From a virus: a stretch of DNA of 27,781 nucleotides. Shown here in pieces: positions 21,921-27,781 of this stretch. The position numbers were made by a program, and so were the translations under genes. The notes under the pieces were generated by a model, which was not told the DNA's origin, searched no databases, and saw only the letters and a program-made list of their open reading frames with translations. The stretch spans positions 1 to 27,781 of the IMG/VR virus record IMGVR_UViG_3300047462_000741; one strand, given 5' to 3'. Within the stretch, counting starts at the first letter, position 1. Every line of letters begins with the position of its first letter.

Positions 21921-24077
21921 ATGACGACCATTGCCGAACTTCCGCCGGTTGCGACGGTCGGGAGCAGCGATCTGCTGCCGTTGTCGCAGGCGGGGTTGCT
22001 ATATTCCGTCAGCGTTTCGCAACTCACCGCCAACTTGCAGCCGCTGATCGAGATTGCCAGCGGCGATCTGCTGGGGCGCAACAGCATCGGCGCGGGGACG
22101 CCGGAGGTGGTGACGGTCGGCGCCGGCCTGAGCCTGGCCGGTGGGACGCTGCAGGCGAACGGCGCGGATCATGCCGGGTTTGCTGTTCAAAGTACGATGT
22201 CTCTGGGCGATGAGATCGTGATCAGCAATGCCGGCGCGCCGGGGCTGTTGCCGGTGACGGCGCTGCGCGGCCTTTTTGGTGCCGGCAGCGGTGTTAGCAT
22301 AAGTGGTAGCGGCGTTATCGCGGTGACGGCTTCCGCCATCGCCGGGCCGGCCGGGCCGCAGGGTGTCGCGGGGCCGGTTGGTCCAACCGGGCCGGCGGGC
22401 GCCGCCGGGGCCACAGGCAGCGGGCTGGCCGCGCCGGCGGCGGGCAATTCGGCCAGCTCGATCGGGGCCTCTGATTACGTCGCGATCTGGCAGAACGGTG
22501 CGAATGCCTGGATGCCCTACGGGCAGTTTCTGGGCGGCCAGACGATCGACCAACTGCCGGCCGCCGGGCCGGTTGCGGATAGCGACGAGCTGCTGGTGGC
22601 GCAGGGCAGTTCGTCGCTCAGCGTGCAAAGTTTTGGCGCGCTCTGGACCTATATGCAGGCCAAGCTGCCGAGTTTCAAACCCGCCGTGTTGGAGCTGACC
22701 AGCAATACCGTGCTGGACGCCACCACGCATAATGCGCGCATTCTGGTCGCTAGCGCGCCGATTACGCTGACTGCGAATTTTGCCAATATGGGGGCCGGGT
22801 TTTCCTGCACGCTGGTGAATCTCGCCGCCGGTTCGGTTACCATGGGCACCGGCATATCCTCCGGCTCGGGTGGCACCAGCCTGCCGCCCGGCGCCTCCAC
22901 AACTTTGCTTGGCCTGGCCTATTCCGGCGGCTCGCTGGTGTGGTGGAGCGGGATCGTGCCGAATGCGCCGACCATTACGGTCGGCAGCATCCTGGCACCC
23001 GCGCCCGGCGCCGCCTTCACCGTCGGCGGCGGTATTTTCAACGATGCGCCGACCGCGCTGGATTACTCCACCAATGGCGGCACCACGTGGGCGGCGGCGG
23101 CCAGCCCGGTAATTTCCACGAACGCCTATAGTTTCACCGTTCCTGGCCTTACGGGCGGCACTTATTCCGTGCGGGTGCGCGACCATGGCAATGTCGCCGT
23201 TATAGGAATTTCCAACAGTTTTACCATTACGCCGCCGTCGGTCAGCATCAATGCGCCGGGTGCGGCGGTGACGCTGGGCGCGACGCTGGCGCTTTCAGGC
23301 ACGGTGTCGCCGGGGTCGAATGCCGTGCGGGTGGGGATGTCCGCCAGCAATACGACGGCGCCGGCGGTGTGGGTGAACGCGGCGGTGAGCAATGGTGCCT
23401 GGACCGCGAGCGTGACGCCGGGTGCGGCAGGGACGATCTATATCTGGGCGCAGCAAACGGCGGCAACGAGCGTGCAGGCGATTTCCGGCGCCATCAGCGT
23501 GGTTGCGGCGTCGCTCACCGTGACCGCCGATGCAACCGGCACGGCCGGTACGGCGCTGAATGTTTCCGGCACCGTCTCTCCCATTGCCGACAGCGTGACC
23601 GTGCAACTGGCGACACAGAATACCGTGCCGCCGACGTCCGCAGGGACAGCCGCGACCAACAGTGCGGGCAGCTTTACCGCCGCGCTCACGCCGAGTGCGG
23701 CCGGCACCTATTATGCCTGGGCGCAGGACGCCGCGACGGGTCTTTCCGCCGTTTCGGCCGCAATTACGGTCGCGGCCGGCGCCGGACTGGTGTTTGGCTT
23801 CAACAATCCCGGCGGCACCTACACCCACGGCGTTAGCACCGTGCCGCTCAATGGCAGTGTCACGCCGCCACAATCCGCATCCGTACAGGTTGCCTTCTCC
23901 ACCTCCAACACGGTGGCGCCATCGTCCGGCTGGCAGCCCGCCAATATCATTTATGGCGGCGCGCTCTGGGCGATTTATTATCCCGTGCCTGCCAGCGCCG
24001 GCAATTACTACATCTGGGTGGAAACCACGACCGGCGGCAGCCAGGCGGTGAGCAGCTTTACCGTCAGCGTGACCTGA
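21921..24077 (+). CDS. Tail fibre with collagen-like and Ig-like repeats
   Basis: This 718-aa protein has an N-terminal attachment module (TIAELPPVATVGSSDLLPLS) that parallels that of the tailspike. A G-X-Y collagen-like stretch lies at about residues 140-168 (GPAGPQGVAGPVGPTGPAGA), typical of trimeric fibre stalks. A second copy of the short module follows (IDQLPAAGPVADSDELLVAQ). From about residue 349 to the end there are four beta-sandwich, Ig-like repeats of about 90 residues, with recurring elements such as LSGTVSPGSNAV, VSGTVSPIADSV and LNGSVTPPQSASV. A GGAG ribosome binding site precedes the ATG. The stop overlaps the next start (TGATG), so it is translated together with the esterase-like protein. 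Confidence 0.8.
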   Translation: MTTIAELPPVATVGSSDLLPLSQAGLLYSVSVSQLTANLQPLIEIASGDLLGRNSIGAGTPEVVTVGAGLSLAGGTLQANGADHAGFAVQSTMSLGDEIVISNAGAPGLLPVTALRGLFGAGSGVSISGSGVIAVTASAIAGPAGPQGVAGPVGPTGPAGAAGATGSGLAAPAAGNSASSIGASDYVAIWQNGANAWMPYGQFLGGQTIDQLPAAGPVADSDELLVAQGSSSLSVQSFGALWTYMQAKLPSFKPAVLELTSNTVLDATTHNARILVASAPITLTANFANMGAGFSCTLVNLAAGSVTMGTGISSGSGGTSLPPGASTTLLGLAYSGGSLVWWSGIVPNAPTITVGSILAPAPGAAFTVGGGIFNDAPTALDYSTNGGTTWAAAASPVISTNAYSFTVPGLTGGTYSVRVRDHGNVAVIGISNSFTITPPSVSINAPGAAVTLGATLALSGTVSPGSNAVRVGMSASNTTAPAVWVNAAVSNGAWTASVTPGAAGTIYIWAQQTAATSVQAISGAISVVAASLTVTADATGTAGTALNVSGTVSPIADSVTVQLATQNTVPPTSAGTAATNSAGSFTAALTPSAAGTYYAWAQDAATGLSAVSAAITVAAGAGLVFGFNNPGGTYTHGVSTVPLNGSVTPPQSASVQVAFSTSNTVAPSSGWQPANIIYGGALWAIYYPVPASAGNYYIWVETTTGGSQAVSSFTVSVT

Positions 24078-26218
24078 TGACGCTGCTGTTCACCTCGCAT
24101 GGTTCGCCGCTGGCGACCGGGTTGGATAAACGCGCCATGGTGGCGGCGTTGGCGGCCGGCAGTACGCCGCCTGCCGGTGTTTTCAGCGGGCCTTATCCGT
24201 CCGCGATCGCCGGATTGTCCGGCTGGTGGGATGCCGGGTTGCTGAGCGGCCTGAGCGACCCGAACAATCTGCCGCTGACGGTGAGCAACACTGTCGTCGG
24301 CAGTGTCATCGATAAATCCGGCAATGCGCAAGCGCTGACGCCGTATCATATCGCTGCCGATACGGCGCCCGCCGCCACGCTGGCGGTGCCGCGGGTGAAT
24401 GCGTATCTCGGCGCTGTGGGCGCGCCGGACGCCGCCATCGTGAATTACGGGCCGAGCCTGGACCCTGACTGGGGCCTGTCCCACCCGGGCTTCGAGCTGG
24501 GCGCCAATGCGGCGTGGACGCGCTATCTCGTCTGGACCCGGCCGAACTGGCGGCAGGGGACCTACTACGTCAATGGCAGCCCGATTCCGCTGCTCCATTG
24601 TATTGCTTCCGGTACGACGATCTTGCAGGCGGATAGCGCTGGCGGGACGAATCTGACTTTGTTTCCCGGTACCGCCAGCCAGACCGTGCTCAGCGCGGCG
24701 ATGACGCGGCGGCACTCACACGCTGTTATTCTGCGTAACACGCCGGGTAGCGGTGTGGATGTCTGGCTGGACGGCGTCCACGTGGCGAGCGGCATCGCCA
24801 ATCCGTTACCGGCCAGCGCCGCAGGGCAGGTGTTATATCTACATGACGCAACGATTCAGGGTTCCGCGCAATGTTGGTTCCATGAGGCGGCGAACTGGGA
24901 ACGCGCCCTCGGCACCGCCGACATCACCACGCTGATCGCGGCCGGCGGGCGCTGGGTTCTGGGTCCGCGCAAGGGCGTGAATTTGCTGGTGATGGGGCAA
25001 TCCAACGCCGCCTGGTTCATCAATGCCGGTGGCCCGCTGGCGCTGGCGCAGGGGATTGCCTGGTATCTCGGCGCGGCGTCCTACGCCTGCACGGCGGCGA
25101 TTGCGAGCGGCGGTGCCTCGCCGGAACGCTATTCGGTGATCTCGGGTCATCCGATTTCCAATTCTTCGCCGCCGTTATTTCCGCCGGGTGCGGGCAATGG
25201 CACGTTTCTGACCAACCCAGGCGATGGGTCCGATCCTTCGACCTGGAGCGGCGGGCCGGATTTTGCGGCACTTAGCGCGTATTTGGCGGGCGCCTACGCA
25301 TTGGTGTCGGCGGTCGATGAATCCGACATCGCGTTTCTGATCTGGCCGTGGTCCGAGCAGGACAGCACGATGCCGTATGCTAACAAGACGTTATACAAGG
25401 GCACGGTCCTGCGTTTGTTGGCGCTGACACGCACGTTGCTGGGCCGGAGCGCCGCCAGCCTGCCGTTGCTGGCCTGGAACGCGATTCCGTACCAGACCAA
25501 TGACGGCGTGCAGATGGTGCGGGAATCGATCGCCGATCTCGCGGCGATCAGTTCCAATAATATCATCGTTTTTGCGCCGCAGACGGCCGACGCGAATCCG
25601 CTGAATGCGAGTTACGACCCGTCGACCGGCATTTTTACCGGCGGCGATCCGCAGCATCGGGACCAGCCGGATCTGCTTCGCTTTGGCCGGGCCGGTGCGC
25701 ATGTTGCGGGCCGCGCCGCGATGAGCATGGGGCTGGCGGATACGATTGCCGCGACGGCGCTGCCCGCCAGCGGTTTGCCGGCGAGCGGCGGGCCGCGCAT
25801 TACGCATGTTTATCGCGCTTCCAACACCAGCATCGTTGTCACCATCGTGCATGATTCCGGCAACGATATCGTGGTGCCGCTGCAGGCTGCCAACGGCGCC
25901 GGTTTCGCGCTGATGGATGGCGGCAGCGTGGCCGCACCCGGCAATATCATTTCGGCGACGGCGGCGGCGCGGATCGATGCCACGCATGTTGCAGTCACGC
26001 TTGCGACGGCGATCATGAATCCTTCCGCCAGCGTGCTGTTTTTCTATCCGTATGGCAGCACGCAAATTGGCCGTGGCGATGCCGTAACGGATAATGCCGC
26101 CAGCATCGCGCCACCCTCGAACTGGAATATCGGCAGCGATCTCGGCGCCGCCTGGCGCATGAATTTTCCGCTGCAGGCGACAACCTACCCGATCACTTTG
26201 TCAGACACGCCTGGTTAG
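24077..26218 (+). CDS. LamG-like plus SGNH/sialate-esterase-like tail protein
   Basis: This 713-aa protein has residues about 45-290 with the strands and WWDAG...DKSG pattern of a concanavalin A/LamG-like lectin domain. From about 300 an SGNH-hydrolase-like domain begins: LLVMGQSNAAWF gives a GQSN nucleophile block (Ser309). FLIWPWSEQDS (about residue 418) is placed like the QGESD block of acetylesterases. GGDPQHRDQPDLLRFG gives a DxxH block with Asp524 and His527. A beta-rich C-terminal domain follows. The expected reaction is removal of acetyl groups from sugars on the host surface, coupled to binding by the lectin. It overlaps the fibre stop and is the last gene before the lysis cassette. 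The enzymatic call is inferred from motif order; the substrate is unknown. Confidence 0.74.
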   Translation: MTLLFTSHGSPLATGLDKRAMVAALAAGSTPPAGVFSGPYPSAIAGLSGWWDAGLLSGLSDPNNLPLTVSNTVVGSVIDKSGNAQALTPYHIAADTAPAATLAVPRVNAYLGAVGAPDAAIVNYGPSLDPDWGLSHPGFELGANAAWTRYLVWTRPNWRQGTYYVNGSPIPLLHCIASGTTILQADSAGGTNLTLFPGTASQTVLSAAMTRRHSHAVILRNTPGSGVDVWLDGVHVASGIANPLPASAAGQVLYLHDATIQGSAQCWFHEAANWERALGTADITTLIAAGGRWVLGPRKGVNLLVMGQSNAAWFINAGGPLALAQGIAWYLGAASYACTAAIASGGASPERYSVISGHPISNSSPPLFPPGAGNGTFLTNPGDGSDPSTWSGGPDFAALSAYLAGAYALVSAVDESDIAFLIWPWSEQDSTMPYANKTLYKGTVLRLLALTRTLLGRSAASLPLLAWNAIPYQTNDGVQMVRESIADLAAISSNNIIVFAPQTADANPLNASYDPSTGIFTGGDPQHRDQPDLLRFGRAGAHVAGRAAMSMGLADTIAATALPASGLPASGGPRITHVYRASNTSIVVTIVHDSGNDIVVPLQAANGAGFALMDGGSVAAPGNIISATAAARIDATHVAVTLATAIMNPSASVLFFYPYGSTQIGRGDAVTDNAASIAPPSNWNIGSDLGAAWRMNFPLQATTYPITLSDTPG

Positions 26219-26227
26219 GAACGTTAA

Positions 26228-26554
26228 ATGGACACGGACTCCATGATGATGTTGCGCACGGATATTTTGGCTTTACGGAGCGAGGTGACCGCCATTCTGC
26301 AGGATATCGGCGTGCTCGAAGCGAAATCCGATTCACTGGAAGCGTGGCGCGTGCGCTACCTTGTGCAGGAAGATCAATTGATCAGCAAGCTGTTTGCGAA
26401 AATCGATGAATTGGTGATGAGTTTGAGCGACATGCGGGCCGAAATTTCGCGCATCCGCGGTGAGCGCGACGCCGAACGGCGCGCCAGTACGATGATTATC
26501 AGCTTGCTCTCCGCGGCCTGCGGCGGGCTGATTGCGAGTTTGTTCCGTGGCTGA
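26228..26554 (+). CDS. XhlA-like membrane protein (lysis accessory or holin)
   Basis: This 108-aa protein has a long, charged N-terminal coiled coil (residues about 5-85, with MRAEISRIRGERDAERRAS as its end) and one C-terminal membrane segment (about 87-106, MIISLLSAACGGLIASLF). This topology matches the XhlA family, which works with a holin in PBSX-type lysis. It starts 9 nt after the esterase gene, and its TGA overlaps the endolysin's GTG region. It could equally be a single-TM holin in its own right. Confidence 0.68.
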   Translation: MDTDSMMMLRTDILALRSEVTAILQDIGVLEAKSDSLEAWRVRYLVQEDQLISKLFAKIDELVMSLSDMRAEISRIRGERDAERRASTMIISLLSAACGGLIASLFRG

Positions 26555-27059
26555 TTTTTCGCGTTGTTTTGCCTTCACGCTCGGCGCCGAAGGCGGCTAT
26601 TCCAGCAACCCGGCGGACCCCGGCAACTGGACCGGCGGGGCGGTCGGCCACGGCGAACTGCACGGCACCAAATTCGGGATCAGTGCGGCGGCGTATCCAA
26701 AAATCGACATCGCCAACCTGACCCTGGATGCCGCGCAACAGATTTATAGAAAAGACTATTGGGCGGCCCTGCATGGCGATGAATTGCCGTTGCCGATCGC
26801 CCTCGTGGCGTTCGATGCGGCGGTGAATGCCGGGCCGCGCCGTGCGGTGCTGTGGCTGCAGCAGGCGGTGGGCACCGGCGATGACGGCGTGCTGGGCCCC
26901 GCCACCATTGCAGCTTTGAACAATGGAAATGCGATTGCCATCGCGCGCGAGGCCTTGGTGCGGCGGCTGGATTTTTCCACGCGCCTGCCGGCGTGGCAGA
27001 CCTTTGGCCTCGGCTGGTCGCGCCGGATGATCGCGCTGGCCGGTGAGCTTGCCGGGTGA
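26547..27059 (+). CDS. Endolysin, GH108 family muramidase with peptidoglycan-binding C-terminus
   Basis: This 170-aa protein cleaves peptidoglycan, GH108 enzymes being N-acetylmuramidases. The N-terminal domain has FTLGAEGGYSSNPADPGNWT with the catalytic Glu15 in EGGY. The family's TKFGISAAAYP and AAQQIYRKDYWAAL follow, then LVAFDAAVNAGPRRAVLWLQ. The C-terminal part contains GTGDDGVLGPATIAAL, a peptidoglycan_binding_3 pattern. A GTG start at 26547 is chosen because the domain begins right after it and it overlaps the upstream gene. A TTG at 26532 would add only five residues. There is no signal peptide or anchor, so export must rely on a holin. Confidence 0.9.
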   Translation: MADFSRCFAFTLGAEGGYSSNPADPGNWTGGAVGHGELHGTKFGISAAAYPKIDIANLTLDAAQQIYRKDYWAALHGDELPLPIALVAFDAAVNAGPRRAVLWLQQAVGTGDDGVLGPATIAALNNGNAIAIAREALVRRLDFSTRLPAWQTFGLGWSRRMIALAGELAG

Positions 27060-27352
27060 GGCGCTTTCTGGCTGCGCTGCTGACCGATAATCAGGGCCGG
27101 CCGGATGAGCAGGCGCTGATTTCCATAGCCGGCGCCGCGGTGTTTTTCGGGCTGGAAATTTATTCCGTTGCCGTAAGAGGACAGAATTTTGACCCGTTTG
27201 GTTTCGGCGCCGGCATCGGCGCCCTGCTTGGCGCGACCTCGGCCGGCTTCGGCTTGCGCGCCCGCTGGACGCCGGATTCCTCGGACAGCGACGGCATCGA
27301 CCCCATCACAGGCCGTTTCATAGGAGAAAGCAATGACACTCATTCTGCTTAA
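27056..27352 (+). CDS. Two-TM membrane protein, probable holin
   Basis: This 98-aa protein begins at GTG 27056, overlapping the endolysin's stop (GTGA). A short basic/polar N-terminus (RRFLAALLTDNQGRPDEQ) is followed by two hydrophobic segments, about residues 19-40 (ALISIAGAAVFFGLEIYSVA) and 48-68 (GFGAGIGALLGATSAGFGL). A charged C-terminal tail ends in DTHSA. This is class II holin-like topology directly downstream of the endolysin. The C-terminal end overlaps the spanin gene by 20 nt. A holin call is by topology and context only. The XhlA-like protein could be the partner. Confidence 0.66.
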   Translation: MRRFLAALLTDNQGRPDEQALISIAGAAVFFGLEIYSVAVRGQNFDPFGFGAGIGALLGATSAGFGLRARWTPDSSDSDGIDPITGRFIGESNDTHSA

Positions 27353-27701
27353 ATTTTTGCGGCCTCTCGCGCCGTATCTGGCGGCAGCGGCGCTCCTGCT
27401 GGCGGCGGTGCTCTATGTTGCCACGTTGCGGCACGACCTGGCCGTTGCGAAGGATAAAAACATTACGATGGCGGCACTTAATGCCGCCAATGCCGCCGCC
27501 ATTGCGGACTACAAAACGCAAGAGGCGAAATGGAACAGCGCACTGGACACGCTGGATGCGCAAACGCTTGACACCAATACCGCCACCGGCCGGATCGTTG
27601 CCAAAATCAACGCGGGACCGACTTCATCCGACGGGCCGGTGGCGCCCGTACTAACCGAGGCGTTGGACAGTCTGCGCGCCTTGCAGGGGACTGCGCCATG
27701 A
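27333..27701 (+). CDS. Inner-membrane spanin (Rz-like)
   Basis: This 122-aa protein has one N-terminal membrane anchor (about residues 12-31, LAPYLAAAALLLAAVLYVAT). A long periplasmic helical part follows (ALNAANAAAIADYKTQEAKW), consistent with a coiled coil. The end has a Pro/Ser-containing tail. This is the i-spanin architecture. An AGGAGAAAG ribosome binding site precedes the ATG. It overlaps the o-spanin gene by ATGA. Together they span the periplasm and fuse membranes in the final lysis step. Confidence 0.8.
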   Translation: MTLILLKFLRPLAPYLAAAALLLAAVLYVATLRHDLAVAKDKNITMAALNAANAAAIADYKTQEAKWNSALDTLDAQTLDTNTATGRIVAKINAGPTSSDGPVAPVLTEALDSLRALQGTAP

Positions 27702-27781
27702 GCCCGCGGCTTCTGCTGCCGCTGGCCGCGCTGGCCGGCTGCGCCACGCCGCCGCCGCTCACCCGCATTGTCACCATCACG
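27698..27781 (+). CDS. Outer-membrane spanin lipoprotein (Rz1-like), partial
   Basis: Only the first 28 codons are in the window. The N-terminus has a short signal sequence (LLLPLAALAGC) with a lipobox LAGC, followed by a Pro-rich start (ATPPPL), the usual look of Rz1-type o-spanins. The start overlaps the inner-membrane spanin's stop (ATGA). The rest lies beyond the window's right end. Confidence 0.75.
   Translation, partial: MSPRLLLPLAALAGCATPPPLTRIVTIT

Noticed and set aside
20597-22087. 496-codon minus-strand open frame across the tailspike
   Set aside because: Antisense shadow with Arg/Asp-rich, repetitive composition and no ribosome binding site or domain.

Overview
The window is the left and central part of a tailed-phage prophage of contractile-tail (myovirus) type in a GC-rich bacterium. 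The host is probably an alphaproteobacterium, and Acetobacteraceae is my best guess. That guess rests on the strong GC bias at third codon positions, the style of the small phage proteins, and a palindromic intergenic element at 19196-19309 of a kind I associate with that family. No chromosomal gene, rRNA or tRNA marks the host directly. No integrase or attachment site is visible, so both prophage ends appear to lie outside the window.

Layout. Positions 1-336 (minus strand) encode a short XRE-type repressor. A promoter/operator region with nested inverted repeats separates it from two rightward genes, a small HTH protein and a DUF6362-like protein. A convergent minus-strand proline-rich lipoprotein with its own promoter follows. 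A leftward/rightward intergenic region then leads into the late operon. The late genes all read rightward and mostly overlap or nearly touch: large terminase, SPP1-like portal, scaffold-like protein, major capsid, a small head protein, connectors and tail-completion proteins, a 46-aa gene, tail sheath, tail tube, and a tail assembly chaperone with a canonical -1 slippery heptamer. After an AT-rich interruption (about 11028-12040) and a 305-codon ORF come P2-like tail genes U, X and D, the spike V, and baseplate genes W, J and I.

The adhesion region (17442-26218) is unusually large. It holds a glycine-rich fibre, a fibre-associated protein, a beta-helix tailspike, a collagen/Ig-like fibre, and a LamG-plus-SGNH-esterase protein. 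The lysis cassette (26228 to the end) has an XhlA-like membrane protein, a GH108 endolysin, a two-TM holin candidate, an inner-membrane spanin and the start of an overlapping outer-membrane spanin lipoprotein.

The strongest points for a second look are these. (1) The -1 frameshift signal GGGAAAC sits directly before the stop codon of the tail chaperone gene. (2) The slot where a full-length tape measure gene should be is occupied by a visibly AT-rich block with an unknown membrane protein, a frameshifted small ORF, and what may be only the 3' remnant of a tape measure gene. (3) The enzymatic and multi-module adhesins share N-terminal modules. (4) A composite palindromic element is inserted between fibre genes. 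(5) The control region is very small, with only two genes between the repressor and the packaging genes. No completely new defence or regulatory system could be demonstrated from sequence alone.
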